Positions 15,775-24,989 of a DNA stretch of 64,000 nucleotides are shown here, in pieces. The translations under genes and the position numbers were made by a program. The stretch spans positions 372,001 through 436,000 of the forward strand of contig NZ_JAAAXJ010000002.1 in assembly GCF_009910705.1 (NCBI RefSeq), in the 5' to 3' direction. This DNA comes from Microvirga arsenatis. GTDB lineage: Bacteria; Pseudomonadota; Alphaproteobacteria; Rhizobiales; Beijerinckiaceae. The notes beneath the pieces are model-generated. The model searched no databases, was not told the DNA's origin, and saw only the letters and a list, made by a program, of their open reading frames with translations. Each line of letters starts with the position of its first letter. The stretch's first letter is position 1.

Positions 15775-17718
15775 ATGCCGGCTCACCACACCCACACGGC
15801 CGGATGCCTGGTCGTCCGGACCGCTCCGGATCCGGAGGAGGGACTTCACCAGTTCGTGTCCCGCCTGGCGGCGCTGAACGGCTACCACGACCCGCGCTGG
15901 CTCATCCGCGGTGCCGGGCTGTCGCGGGTGTTCCTCACGACGCCATGCGATCTGACACGCATGGTGGCCATGCTCGACGGGGCGGTGGACGCCGACACGC
16001 TGGCCGCAACGGCCTACTGGCCCCTGCCCGGCGCCCCGGACCGTGTCCGCTTCGGCGATGTGCCATCCGGTGTGAGCCCGCGGGGCCTGACGCTGGCGCG
16101 GGGCAAGGTGTGCCCGGCCTGCCATGCGGATGGGCGGCCGGCGCGCCGGACCTGGGACCTGTTCGGGATCGCGGTCTGCCTGCGCCATGGCTGCCTGCTG
16201 CGGGACGGCTGCACCGCCTGCGGCTCCGCGTTCCCGCTGCTTGGCCCTGGCCTCCCGGCCGGGCGCACCCGGTGCCTCTGGTGCGGCGGGCCGGTGCTTG
16301 CGGAGCCCGTCCCGGCACCTCCTCCGGCCTTGGCCCTCGCCGCTTGGCTTGATGCCTTGGCTCGGGGCGCAAACCCGCCTGGCCGTGCGGTGCCCCTGCG
16401 CGAGTTGGACGCGGCGGTCCACCTGGTCCGCTTCTTCGGAGCGAGGGACATGGAGGCCGGCGGACGCGGGTGGCGGTCCGGCTACATCGCCAAGCCGCGC
16501 ATGGACGACATGCTCACCGTGACCGAACGCGCCGCAACGGTTCTCCTCGACTGGCCGGGCGGGTTCATCGACTACCTCGAACGACACCGGCGCGCCCCGG
16601 ATGCCCGGGTCGGCCTTGCGGCGGAATTCGGGTCGCTGCTGGTTCGCCTGCGCTCCGCCCTCGATCAGCCGCGCTTCGAGGCCGTCCTGGAACTCGCCCG
16701 GCGCCACGTCGCCCGGTCCATTCCCGGCCCGACGCTGAAGCCGTGGTCGTTTTTCAGCGTCCCGCCGGATCATCACGGGCCGGCCGGAGCCTCAACCGTG
16801 AGCGGCGTGGCCGCAGCCCGGGCGCTTGGCGTCAGCGTCGCGGCGGTGGCCCGGATAATCGCGGCGGGGGAACTCAAGGGTGAAAGCCGTCGCATGGGCC
16901 GGCGTCAGGCGCATCTCGTCGACGCAGCGTCGTTGACGGCCCTGACCGCACAGCGGTCTGGATCCCTGTCGGCGGCCCAGGCCGCATCCGAGCTGGGCCT
17001 GACGTCGTATCAGGTCGAGCGCCTTCGGGCGGCTGGGCTCCTGCATGGCAGGCGCGGCCGGGGCACGCCCGCCCACGAGTATCGGTTCGCTCCGGCCGAC
17101 CTCGCCGCCTTTGTGGACCAGCTCCATCAGGCCGCCCAGGCTGACCGCGCGGCGCCGCCCCGCACCCATGCGGTCAGCCTGTCGGAGGTGGCGGGCATGC
17201 GGGCGTTCAGCCTCGTCGAGGTCGTCAGGCGGATCATCTCCGGGATCCTGCCCGTGTTCGCGGCGCCTGACGGCCTCTCCGGCTCGCGCGGACGCCTCGG
17301 CCGGCTGATGGTCTCACGCTCCGACTTGTTGGGGCAGCGGGCGGACCCGGCCGGCGGAGTCAGCCTTGACGTCCGGCGGGCCGCCAAGGGACTCGGCGTG
17401 TCGGTGCGCATGATCCCGGTGCTGGTTCGTGCCGGCTGCCTCAGCGCTGGCACCCGGAACGCGGACACGCTGGCCAGGCGCAGCGTCAGCGCATCGTCCG
17501 TTGCCCGGTTCCGGCGTGGCTTCGTGATGGCCCGCGCCTTGGCGGCCCAGCACCGGACCAGCACCCGCATGGTCGTGAAGGGGTTGGCCGCCGCCGGCGT
17601 CTCGCCGGTCGTGGCTTCGGATCCGCGTAAGGGGATCTCCGCCGTCTGGCGTCGCGACGATGTCGACGCGGTGGACCTCGGGCGGGTGCTCCGGCGCATC
17701 GGTGGGGACGCCTCATGA
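15775..17718 (+). CDS. tniQ: TniQ/TnsD-like target-selection protein 1
   Basis: A 647-residue protein. Residues 10-60 hold the TniQ start (VVRTAPDPEEGLHQFVSRLA) and 105-175 the zinc part: C113-x2-C116, C135-x2-H138, C146-x2-C149 and C167-x2-C170. From about 340 to the end come four or five modules of 60-80 residues that look like winged helix-turn-helix or excisionase-type DNA-binding units, for example VAAARALGVSVAAVARII and AAQAASELGLTSYQVERLRAAG. TniQ/TnsD proteins choose the target site and recruit TnsC; a long DNA-binding array suggests a fixed sequence target. The stop overlaps the next gene (ATGA), so the two TniQ proteins are co-made. Confidence 0.85.
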   Translation: MPAHHTHTAGCLVVRTAPDPEEGLHQFVSRLAALNGYHDPRWLIRGAGLSRVFLTTPCDLTRMVAMLDGAVDADTLAATAYWPLPGAPDRVRFGDVPSGVSPRGLTLARGKVCPACHADGRPARRTWDLFGIAVCLRHGCLLRDGCTACGSAFPLLGPGLPAGRTRCLWCGGPVLAEPVPAPPPALALAAWLDALARGANPPGRAVPLRELDAAVHLVRFFGARDMEAGGRGWRSGYIAKPRMDDMLTVTERAATVLLDWPGGFIDYLERHRRAPDARVGLAAEFGSLLVRLRSALDQPRFEAVLELARRHVARSIPGPTLKPWSFFSVPPDHHGPAGASTVSGVAAARALGVSVAAVARIIAAGELKGESRRMGRRQAHLVDAASLTALTAQRSGSLSAAQAASELGLTSYQVERLRAAGLLHGRRGRGTPAHEYRFAPADLAAFVDQLHQAAQADRAAPPRTHAVSLSEVAGMRAFSLVEVVRRIISGILPVFAAPDGLSGSRGRLGRLMVSRSDLLGQRADPAGGVSLDVRRAAKGLGVSVRMIPVLVRAGCLSAGTRNADTLARRSVSASSVARFRRGFVMARALAAQHRTSTRMVVKGLAAAGVSPVVASDPRKGISAVWRRDDVDAVDLGRVLRRIGGDAS

Positions 17719-19826
17719 CGCTGTTGCGGAGGGGAACCAGGAGCCCGGGGCACGCCGGGGCGCCACCCGCCCCCGCGGCGGACCCGCCCGACGTCCTGGC
17801 GAACCCGCCGACAGGCAGGCTTGTTGTGCGCTCGCCTCCCCTGCCGCAGGAAGGTTTTCTGGAGTGGCTCCTCCGCCTCTCCGCCCGCAACATCCTTCCC
17901 GGGCCACAGGCCATCCTCAAGGCCGCTGGCCTCGGCGGCGGCATTCGGAACCATGGCCGGGACAAGGTCGTTGCGAGGGTCGCCGCCCTGACCGGCACAC
18001 CGCCGGAATCGGTGTCGATCCGGCTTGCCGAACGCTGGGCTGGCCCCCGGGACGGCCTCTTCATCGTCCCCGGCCATCCGGACCTGCGTCGGCGCATGCT
18101 GCGTTTTCATGAACCTGCAGTGTGTCTGGCCTGCCTTGAGGAGGATGGCGGTGTCGTCCCCGCCGCATGGGGCCTGGCGGCCTGGGTGGCTTGCCCACGC
18201 CATGAGTGCCGGATGGTTAGGACGTGCCCGGCGTGCTCCACACCGTTGTCGTGGAGCCGGCCCGCGGCCGGCCGCTGTGGTGCTCCAGGTTGTGGAAGGG
18301 CTTTGTTCTGCGACGCGCCCGATCCCGCACCTGCCCCAGTTGTCGATCTCGTGCGTCTGATCGCCAAGGCGGCGGGCGTAGGGGACATGCCGCCCTCGTC
18401 TCTGGAGCCCGTGTTCGGTAGCCTGCCACTCAAGCACCTCCTGATGATGATATCGGCCTTGGACGCGCCACTGCCGAATACGCCGGACAAGAAGCTTTGG
18501 ACATCGCGGCGGTCGGGCGAGGACGCGGTTCATGCGGCTTCCGAGCTGCTTGCGGATTGGCCGAGGCAGTTCCACGCCCACCTGCACCGCATTCGCGATC
18601 CAGACGCGGCGGGCCGCCATGTAAGCCTTCAAAAGGAGTTCCCCGAGTTCTTCCGTCGGCTGTCGCTCCGGGCTTTCTTCCCTGAGGACGCGCGGACAAT
18701 CCTGCTCAAGGAGGCCGTGGCGTTCCTCGATGAGCACTGGACCGGCGATCCGGTGAAGTCACAGCGTCTAGCCCGCCTGGGCGGGGCGTTGCCCACCTCC
18801 AAGTGGATCAGCCGGGGACAGGCGGCGCGCCGGCTTCGGGTGAATACACCTGCCATCGTGGATCTGGTCAACAAAGGGCTTCTCAAGGGGGAAAGGCGGG
18901 TGGCGGCCGGCTCCAACCGCCTGTGGATCGACCGGGCCGATCTTGAGCGCTTCGTCGTCGAAGAGAGTCGGCATGTCAGCCGGGAGGCGTTCAAGGCGAC
19001 AAATGGCCTTTTGACCAAGCAGGAAATCGCACAGCGGCTCGGGGTCGACTTGCCCCGGGTTGTCCACCTGGCCGAGGCAGGTCACCTTGATCAGCGGGGC
19101 CGCTATCCGGACCTGTATTACACCGAGGCTTCGGCCGATGGGCTGGTCGCGATGTTCGAGCGCGCGGCCTCGGGCACCCTCCCTCCTGGCCAAACCGCGA
19201 GTTCCCGACGCTTGGTCAGCGAACGTGGGCTGCGGCAGGGACGCTTGTCCATCGACATCGTCAAGCTGGTGGAGGCCGTGTCGGCCGGCTTGGCCGCACC
19301 GGCGCACGTTGATCAGGCGAAATCCGGCCTGCGCCGCTACTCGTTCGATGCGGACGAGATGAAGGCTCTGGCCCGGACCCTGAGCGGCGACACGACCCTC
19401 GACGTCGTCGCGGCGCAGAAGGCCCTGGCATGCGGGACGAAGGACGTGCCGCGCCTCATTGCGGCTGGCCTCCTTGCAGACCTTCGGTCCGGCCTTGGCG
19501 ACTGTGGTGGCAAGGGCGTGCGCCGGCGGGTGACACGCGAGAGTGTCGAGAACCTTCGGCGGGACGTGGCGCCATCCTCTGTGTTGGCGCGCGAACACGG
19601 CGTCCCGGCAAGCGCCTTCGACCGGCTTATGGCGGGGTTTGGGATTGAGCCGGTGCTCGCGCGGGCCGGAGAGAACACGCGGTCATTCTGGCGCCGAGAG
19701 GAGGTCGCGGCGGCTCTCGCAGGTCGGGAAGCGCGAAACGCTTCGCAGGAATTGCGGGAAAGTGATGGTGGATTCGCAGGAATTGGTGGTCAGAATTCGC
19801 ATTCCTGCGTGGAAAGAAATTCGTAA
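17715..19826 (+). CDS. tniQ: TniQ/TnsD-like target-selection protein 2
   Basis: A 703-residue protein with the same layout as its neighbour. The TniQ start is at ~35-85 (LVVRSPPLPQEGFLEWLLRL). Zinc cysteines include C137-x2-C140 and further pairs in ACPRHECRMVRTCPAC and GRCGAPGCGRALFC. From ~360 a C-terminal run of helix-turn-helix modules follows (RGQAARRLRVNTPAIVDLV; KQEIAQRLGVDLPRVVHLAE; DVVAAQKALACGTKDVPRLI; SSVLAREHGVPASAFDRLM). The two TniQ proteins may form a hetero-oligomer or serve two target pathways, as TnsD and TnsE do in Tn7. The last ~30 codons overlap the TTCGCA repeats, so coding sequence and transposon end are superimposed. Confidence 0.83.
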   Translation: MTLLRRGTRSPGHAGAPPAPAADPPDVLANPPTGRLVVRSPPLPQEGFLEWLLRLSARNILPGPQAILKAAGLGGGIRNHGRDKVVARVAALTGTPPESVSIRLAERWAGPRDGLFIVPGHPDLRRRMLRFHEPAVCLACLEEDGGVVPAAWGLAAWVACPRHECRMVRTCPACSTPLSWSRPAAGRCGAPGCGRALFCDAPDPAPAPVVDLVRLIAKAAGVGDMPPSSLEPVFGSLPLKHLLMMISALDAPLPNTPDKKLWTSRRSGEDAVHAASELLADWPRQFHAHLHRIRDPDAAGRHVSLQKEFPEFFRRLSLRAFFPEDARTILLKEAVAFLDEHWTGDPVKSQRLARLGGALPTSKWISRGQAARRLRVNTPAIVDLVNKGLLKGERRVAAGSNRLWIDRADLERFVVEESRHVSREAFKATNGLLTKQEIAQRLGVDLPRVVHLAEAGHLDQRGRYPDLYYTEASADGLVAMFERAASGTLPPGQTASSRRLVSERGLRQGRLSIDIVKLVEAVSAGLAAPAHVDQAKSGLRRYSFDADEMKALARTLSGDTTLDVVAAQKALACGTKDVPRLIAAGLLADLRSGLGDCGGKGVRRRVTRESVENLRRDVAPSSVLAREHGVPASAFDRLMAGFGIEPVLARAGENTRSFWRREEVAAALAGREARNASQELRESDGGFAGIGGQNSHSCVERNS

Positions 19827-19887
19827 GCGATTGATTTTGCTTGAGGGCGATTCGCACTTATTGCGTGACTGTCCAATCTGCGAATCG
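19742..19887. repeat. Iterated TTCGCA motifs, putative TnsB-binding sites at the right end
   Basis: TTCGCA or TTCGTA occurs at 19742, 19773, 19796, 19820 and 19851, and inverted (TGCGAA) at 19879. The first two share TTCGCAGGAATTG exactly. CGATTCGCA (19848-19856) and TGCGAATCG (19879-19887) form an inverted pair. Spacings of 31, 23, 24 and 31 bp resemble arrays of transposase sites at Tn7-like ends. The terminal base and target duplication were not identified. Confidence 0.5.
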
Positions 19888-19909
19888 TCACCCGCTGCGG
19901 TGAAGATGG

Positions 19910-19942
19910 AGAGAGGCAGTTCAGCGAACTGCCTCTCTTTTT
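19910..19942 (+). terminator. Rho-independent terminator after the tniQ genes
   Basis: A perfect 13-bp stem (19910-19922 with 19926-19938), a 3-nt loop and five T residues (19938-19942). It lies 84 nt downstream of the second tniQ stop, just outside the TTCGCA cluster. Confidence 0.85.
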
Positions 19943-20284
19943 GCCCGCGAGGCTTCAAGGATTGGCAGCACCGGCCAACGCTTTGTTCTGGATCAAGGAG
20001 AGATCCCGCACGACCCGGCAGATTCTGCCCGACAATCTGAAAAGGTGCGGGTATGAACGGGAGAAGCGACAGAACCGTTCCGGTTTGGTGGCCATGGTTC
20101 CTGGCCAGTCTAGCGACCACGAGCTTTGCCTTGTCTTCATTGATCCGGTGAAAGACAGGACGGCGAGCGCCAACAGTCGTTCCGAAAACGGAAACAGCTC
20201 CGCTGAAACCGATCACGAGGGCATGAGTTGCCCCTTGGAGACAACAACAGGGGGAATGCAGGGCACTTTCACGAGAACAGAGCC
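19943..20284. other. Element / chromosome junction region without a clear gene
   Basis: About 340 bp. Plus-strand frames across it have no ribosome site and unusual composition (Ser/Thr/Arg-rich), so I do not call a gene. No tRNA or conserved gene end was recognised that would explain an attachment site. The sequence is less GC-rich than the tniQ genes and probably holds the upstream region of the gene at 20285. Confidence 0.4.
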
Positions 20285-20470
20285 ATGCAGCAGCAGAACA
20301 GCCGTGACTGGCCGCGCGACATTCCCAACAGCTTGAACTTCTCGCAAGAGCAGGTGGTCTTTTTCCTGGGGCACTCCCTGCGAAGCCTGTATGCCGACGT
20401 CGTCGCTGCCGACCTTCCGGATCATCTGAAGGCCATCGTTCTCAAGCTCGAAGAAAGAACTTCTCCATAG
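20285..20470 (+). CDS. Small NepR-like anti-sigma factor homologue
   Basis: A 61-residue protein. Its last 35 residues (FFLGHSLRSLYADVVAADLP, then DHLKAIVLKLE) fit the NepR pattern, in which an LG..LR..Y..VV.....PD motif precedes a second helix. NepR binds the EcfG sigma factor and is released by phosphorylated PhyR during the alphaproteobacterial general stress response. Neither phyR nor an ECF sigma gene is beside it, so it would be an orphan paralogue. ATG 20285 is chosen from the match; the ribosome site is poor and a TTG at 20228 is in frame. The assignment is by pattern only. Confidence 0.5.
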   Translation: MQQQNSRDWPRDIPNSLNFSQEQVVFFLGHSLRSLYADVVAADLPDHLKAIVLKLEERTSP

Positions 20471-20534
20471 CGCCGCTCCTTCGCGAGCGGCCGGAAGGGC
20501 AGTCCGATGCGAACCGCCCTTCCGCCACCTTGCA

Positions 20535-22508
20535 TCAAGCCGCGCGGATCTCGCGGAAGAAGTGCTCGACCCTTTGCTTCAGCAGCTCCGATTGGCGGGA
20601 CAATTCGCCTGCCGCATCGAGAACCTGGGCGGCGCCGGCGCCGGTGAGGCTTGCCCCCTGCGTCACGTTCGCCACGTTCTGCGAGACCTCCTGGGTGCCC
20701 TGGGCCGCCTGATGCACGTTGTGGGCGATCTCGCCGGTGGCGGCTCCCTGCTGCTCCATGGCACGGGCGATCTCGGCCGAGATCGCATTCATCTCGATGA
20801 CGATGTCGCTGATGGAGCGGATGGCCTGCGCCGCCTGATCGGAGACCTGCTGCATCTCCTGGATCTGGCGGGCGATGTCCTCCGTCGCCTTGGCGGTCTG
20901 CGAGGCCAGCGTCTTCACCTCCGTGGCCACCACCGCAAAGCCCTTGCCGGCCTCCCCGGCCCGTGCGGCTTCGATGGTGGCGTTGAGCGCCAGAAGATTC
21001 GTCTGCGAGGCGATGTCGCTGATGAGCCCGACGACCTGCCCGATTCCCTGCGTGGTCGAAACCAGGCTGCGCACCGTCTCGTCGGTCTGCTGCGCGGCCT
21101 GGGCGGCGTTCTCGGCGATCAGGCGCGAGGCTTCGACCCGGCTGGCGATCTCGCTCACCGAGGCCGCGAGCTCCTCGGAGGCCGCCGCGATGCTGCGCAC
21201 GTTCACGGAGGCCTCCTCGGACGCGGCCGCCACGCTCATGGCGTTCTGCGCGCTCGCTTCGGCGGTCTGGCTCAGGGTCTGCGCCGTCGCCTTGAGCTGG
21301 ACGGAAGCCGAAGCGACGGTCTGAAGCGCCTGCGCCATGTCGCCGTCGAAGGCGCTGATGAGGGCGTCCACCGCCGCCACACGGCGCTCCCGGGCGGACT
21401 GCTCCGCGAATTGCTGCGCCTCGAGGCGCTGCCGCGCGATGGCGTTCTCCTTGAACACCTGAACCGCCGCCGCCATGGCGCCGATCTCATCCTTGCGCCC
21501 GTGGCCCGGAATCGGGGCGGACAGGTCCCCGCCGGCCAGTCGCTTCATGGCTTCGGTCATCTGGTTGATCGGCCGGGCCACGAGCCTGTGGGTGAGGAAG
21601 CCGAGGAGGACGAGCATCAGCATCACCGCGCAAAGGGTCGCGATGGCCGCCGAGACCCGGAACTCGGAGAGGTTGGCATAGGCCTTGGCGCTGTCGATCG
21701 AGAGACCGACATACCACTTCACGGAAGGCAGGCCCGGAATCTCGAAGAACGTGACGATCCGGTCGTTCCCGTCCTGCACCGTCTCGCTCAGCACGCTCGC
21801 GATCTTGGGCGTGCTGACGGGATAGACGTCGCCGAGGCGCTTGTTGATCAGCTCCTTGTTGGGATGGACCAGGATCTTTCCCTCGGCGCTCATGAGGAAG
21901 GCCTGCCCCATGCCGCCGAGATCCATGGCGCCGATCATGTCCACCAGGGCATCGAGGTTCATGTCGGCGCCCGCCACGCCGACGAAGGCGCCGTTCTTCT
22001 GCACGGGAGTGGCCATCGACAGGATCAGCTTCTTCGTCGAGGCGTCGATATAGGGCTCCGTGAGCGTGCTGGTTCCCGCCGACACCGCGTCCTTGTACCA
22101 GGGGCGCACCCGCGGATCGTAATCCTTCGGCATCTCGGACGGAGGCCACATGGTGAACCGGCCGTCCTTCTCGCCGAGATAGGTGGTCTGGAAGCTGTCC
22201 ACATAGACCTTCTGCTGCAGCAGGGACAGGACTTGGGAAGGTTCCCCGAAGCTGGCGACGCCCTGGGCGACGCTCTGGTTCAGGGCCACCCGGCCGCCGA
22301 GCCAGTTCCTGATGCTCTCCGCCGTGGTGGAGCCGACATTCGACAGGTAGCGCTCGATTTGGGAGCGCGTCGCATTCCGTTGGAAGTAATCGTTGTAGAG
22401 CGAGAATGCCGAGAAGGCGCCAACGACCGCTAAAGCCGCAGCGAAAAGAATTCTCAGCATCAAAGACGATCTGCGGGGGATGAATCTGTTTTGCGCGAGA
22501 GATGACAC
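20535..22508 (-). CDS. Methyl-accepting chemotaxis protein with a Cache sensor domain
   Basis: A 657-residue chemoreceptor. Residues 18-40 are a membrane segment. Then comes a periplasmic dCache domain with the ligand motif RPWYKDA and the pattern [13 protein letters not shown], and a second membrane segment near 295-315. HAMP follows ([20 protein letters not shown]), then a long coiled-coil signalling domain whose hairpin tip includes [25 protein letters not shown] Cache domains usually bind amino acids or small organic acids. No C-terminal CheR pentapeptide is visible. The listed start is GTG 22508; ATG 22460, directly before the first membrane segment, is an alternative. Divergent from the diguanylate cyclase gene. 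Confidence 0.93.
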   Translation of the reverse strand: MSSLAQNRFIPRRSSLMLRILFAAALAVVGAFSAFSLYNDYFQRNATRSQIERYLSNVGSTTAESIRNWLGGRVALNQSVAQGVASFGEPSQVLSLLQQKVYVDSFQTTYLGEKDGRFTMWPPSEMPKDYDPRVRPWYKDAVSAGTSTLTEPYIDASTKKLILSMATPVQKNGAFVGVAGADMNLDALVDMIGAMDLGGMGQAFLMSAEGKILVHPNKELINKRLGDVYPVSTPKIASVLSETVQDGNDRIVTFFEIPGLPSVKWYVGLSIDSAKAYANLSEFRVSAAIATLCAVMLMLVLLGFLTHRLVARPINQMTEAMKRLAGGDLSAPIPGHGRKDEIGAMAAAVQVFKENAIARQRLEAQQFAEQSARERRVAAVDALISAFDGDMAQALQTVASASVQLKATAQTLSQTAEASAQNAMSVAAASEEASVNVRSIAAASEELAASVSEIASRVEASRLIAENAAQAAQQTDETVRSLVSTTQGIGQVVGLISDIASQTNLLALNATIEAARAGEAGKGFAVVATEVKTLASQTAKATEDIARQIQEMQQVSDQAAQAIRSISDIVIEMNAISAEIARAMEQQGAATGEIAHNVHQAAQGTQEVSQNVANVTQGASLTGAGAAQVLDAAGELSRQSELLKQRVEHFFREIRAA

Positions 22509-22673
22509 GGGATCGACCTAGTAATCTTATTGCCAATGCGAACATGCCTTTACGGCATGAACGTCCCGGTCGTCATAAGGTGAAATTATTAACGATAATC
22601 TTCTTTACTTTGAGCCTGTTGGCGCCCGGGAGCGTGGCTGATCCGCTGCGGTAGCCGACACCCAGGCACGAGC

Positions 22674-24416
22674 ATGGCGATCCAGACCAGCTTTCGAGGC
22701 GATCTCTTCGGCAGAATGCCCATGATGAGAATGCACCACCGATCACTCCGGCAGCAGCTCACCCTGCTGGTCAGCGTGCTGTGCCTCGCCCTCATGTGCA
22801 TCCTCGCGGCAGGGGCCGCCTATATCGCGCAGAGCCGGATCCGGCAGATCGTCATGCACTACGCGGCGCAGGAGGCGGCGCTCACCGCCAGCATCCTGGA
22901 CCGGGGCATGTTCGAACGCCATCGGGAGGCGCGCAACCTGGCGGCGATGGTGCCGCTGAAGACCGTTTGGTCGGGCAGCAAAGCCGGGATCCGCCAGGTG
23001 CTCGAGCAGCTGCAGGCCTCCTATCCCGACTATGCCTGGATCGGATACGTCACACCGGACGGGATCGTGCAGGCCGCCACCCAGGGCATGCTGGAGGGGC
23101 AATCCGTTCGGGCGCGCCCCTGGTTTCAGGACGGCCTCAAGGGACCCGCCGTCGGCGACGTTCACGAGGCCCAGCTCCTGGCGAAACTTCTCGGCCCTTC
23201 GCCCTCCGGAGAGCCTTTCCGCTTCGTGGACGTGGCCGCTCCGGTCCATGACTCCGCCGGGCAGGTGGCGGGCGTGATCGGCGTTCACCTGAGCTGGACA
23301 TGGGCGGACGAGGCGCGTGAGGCGATCCTCGGCGAGCAGGCTCGCGCAGCCGGCAAGTCGATCTGGATCCTGGCGGGCGACGGCACCATGCTGCTCGGAC
23401 CCGGCGTGGGGAGCAGGCCCTTCGGGGACGACATCGTTGCAGCCATGCGCCAGGCGAAGGCAGGAGCCTTCGAGGACGAAACCGGCTCCGAGGCCATGCT
23501 GACGGGCTTTGCCGTGGCCGAAGGGTACAGGGATTATTCCGGCCTCAACTGGATCGTCGTCTCGCGCCAGCCGGACAGCATCGCGTTCGCGGCCGCCAAG
23601 GGCATCGTCTGGACGATCCTCGGTCTCGGATGCGGCATCGCGCTGGCGGGACTGATCTTCACCCTTCTCATCGCCCGGCGCGTGACGCGGCCCTTGCGCG
23701 CCATCATCGAGGCTGCGAACCGGATCGGCCGGGATCCCACCATCTCGCAGGTTCCGCGCGTCTCCGGCTCGCTGGAGATCGTGCAGCTCTCCTCGGCGCT
23801 GCGCTCGCTGCTGCGCCGGGCAGGCGCCGCGGAGCAGCAGGTGATCGCAACCTCCTCCCAGCATGAGAAGGACGTGACGGTGCTGCGCCATCTGGCGGAG
23901 ACGGATGCCCTCTCGGGGCTCCTCAACCGCCGCGGCTTCAGCCTTCTCGCCGACGACGCCTTCGCCCTCTACAAGCGCTACGAGCGGCCGCTCGCGGTCC
24001 TCATCCTCGACATCGACTTCTTCAAGGCCATCAACGACACCTATGGCCATGCCGCCGGCGATGCGGTGATCCGCAGCGTCGGGGAGATCCTGACCCGGAC
24101 CCTGCGTTCGTCGGACAAGGTCGCCCGGTTCGGCGGCGAGGAGTTCGTGGTGCTCGTGCACGAGGTGGATGCCGGCGGCATCATCACCGTTGCCCAGAAC
24201 CTGCGCCGGGCCGTCGAGACCCTCGCGATCGAGCATCAGGAGCACAGCATCTCCGTGACGGTCAGCATCGGTGGCGCCATGGCCCATCGGGGCGATGCGG
24301 ACATCCAGGAGGTTCTCGAACGGGCGGACGCCGCTCTCTACAAGGCGAAGGCTGCAGGCCGCAACCGCGTGGTCGTGGACGGCCTGCAGATCCAGCTGGC
24401 CACGGCAGTCGCCTGA
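22674..24416 (+). CDS. Membrane diguanylate cyclase with Cache and GGDEF domains
   Basis: A 580-residue protein. A membrane segment lies at ~28-50, an extracytoplasmic Cache-type sensor at ~55-295 (with RPWFQDGL, a PWF ligand motif), and a second membrane segment at ~300-325. A HAMP-like region and coiled coil come next, and a GGDEF domain covers ~410-575. The active-site loop is GGEEF (487-491) and the inhibitory RxxD site (R478-D481) lies five residues before it. It should make cyclic di-GMP and be product-inhibited. It is divergent from a chemoreceptor with a similar sensor, so both may read related ligands. Several in-frame ATGs within the first 20 codons leave the start uncertain. Confidence 0.92.
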   Translation: MAIQTSFRGDLFGRMPMMRMHHRSLRQQLTLLVSVLCLALMCILAAGAAYIAQSRIRQIVMHYAAQEAALTASILDRGMFERHREARNLAAMVPLKTVWSGSKAGIRQVLEQLQASYPDYAWIGYVTPDGIVQAATQGMLEGQSVRARPWFQDGLKGPAVGDVHEAQLLAKLLGPSPSGEPFRFVDVAAPVHDSAGQVAGVIGVHLSWTWADEAREAILGEQARAAGKSIWILAGDGTMLLGPGVGSRPFGDDIVAAMRQAKAGAFEDETGSEAMLTGFAVAEGYRDYSGLNWIVVSRQPDSIAFAAAKGIVWTILGLGCGIALAGLIFTLLIARRVTRPLRAIIEAANRIGRDPTISQVPRVSGSLEIVQLSSALRSLLRRAGAAEQQVIATSSQHEKDVTVLRHLAETDALSGLLNRRGFSLLADDAFALYKRYERPLAVLILDIDFFKAINDTYGHAAGDAVIRSVGEILTRTLRSSDKVARFGGEEFVVLVHEVDAGGIITVAQNLRRAVETLAIEHQEHSISVTVSIGGAMAHRGDADIQEVLERADAALYKAKAAGRNRVVVDGLQIQLATAVA

Positions 24417-24500
24417 GGGCGAAAGGGCGCACGAACCTGTCCCCTCGAGGAGGGTTCTTGATACGGCTCAATAAGGCAAGCTGCGGCGATTGACCGTGTC

Positions 24501-24923
24501 TCAGCGGCCGGACAGTTGTTCGCGGAGCTGGTCTTCGCGTGCGGCGAGTTCCGGCGTCAGGGCCTCGCCGAAATCGGCCGCCTCCACCACCGGGCGGATC
24601 TCGATCTCGCTGGGTCCTGGCATCGGATTGGGGCAGCGCCTCACCCACTCGACCGCCTCGGCCATGTCCTTGACCTCCCAGAGCCAGAAGCCGGCCACCA
24701 GTTCGCGGGTTTCGGCAAAAGGCCCGTCGACGACGGTGCGGCTTGGGCCATCGAAGGCCACGCGCTTGCCCTGGGATGACGGCTTCAAGCCCTCGCCAGC
24801 CAGCAGAATGCCGGCCTTGACCAACTCCTCGTTGTACTTGCCCATGGCCTCAAGGAGCTCGGTCGAGGGCATGAGGCCTGCCTCGCTGTCCTTCGTCGCC
24901 TTCACCAGAACCATCACACGCAT
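24501..24923 (-). CDS. YCII-related (DGPF) family protein
   Basis: A 140-residue protein with the YCII/DGPF pattern: MRVMVLVKATKDSEAG at the start, GLKPSS, VVDGPFAETRELVAGFWLW, and WVRRCPNP near the end. The fold is a ferredoxin-like dimer; the family is annotated as possible enzymes but mostly lacks a proven reaction. It lies 66 nt downstream of the VOC gene on the same strand, so the two probably form one transcript controlled by the divergent MarR gene. Such YCII/VOC pairs are common near extracytoplasmic-stress and antibiotic-related regulators. Confidence 0.85.
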   Translation of the reverse strand: MRVMVLVKATKDSEAGLMPSTELLEAMGKYNEELVKAGILLAGEGLKPSSQGKRVAFDGPSRTVVDGPFAETRELVAGFWLWEVKDMAEAVEWVRRCPNPMPGPSEIEIRPVVEAADFGEALTPELAAREDQLREQLSGR

Positions 24924-24989
24924 CGTCTTCTCCCCTGCGCTCCAGGCAGGCCGTGTCGGCCTGCCGGCCTTGCCTCGGGCGGGCGCTGA

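Larger units (their letters stand above)
9394..19887 (+). mobile_element. Tn7-like transposition module (tnsA-tnsB-tnsC-tniQ-tniQ with accessory genes)
   Basis: The rightward cluster encodes a TnsA-like endonuclease, DD(35)E transposase, AAA+ regulator and two TniQ proteins, which is the core of a heteromeric Tn7-like element. Paired TnsA and TnsB predict cut-and-paste movement. The putative right end is the iterated TTCGCA cluster at 19,742-19,887. The left end is not identified; the genes at 1-8.3 kb are probably cargo, in which case the element extends past the window edge. No cas genes accompany it. The limits given cover only the recognised module. Confidence 0.75.

Noticed and set aside
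14734-16776. 680-residue minus-strand frame over tnsC and tniQ
   Set aside because: Antisense shadow with repetitive Arg/Gln/His content.
9394-19887. CRISPR-associated transposon
   Set aside because: No cas gene and no repeat-spacer array seen in the window.
19941-20336. 131-residue plus-strand frame at the junction
   Set aside because: No ribosome site, odd composition, and overlap with the better supported NepR-like frame.
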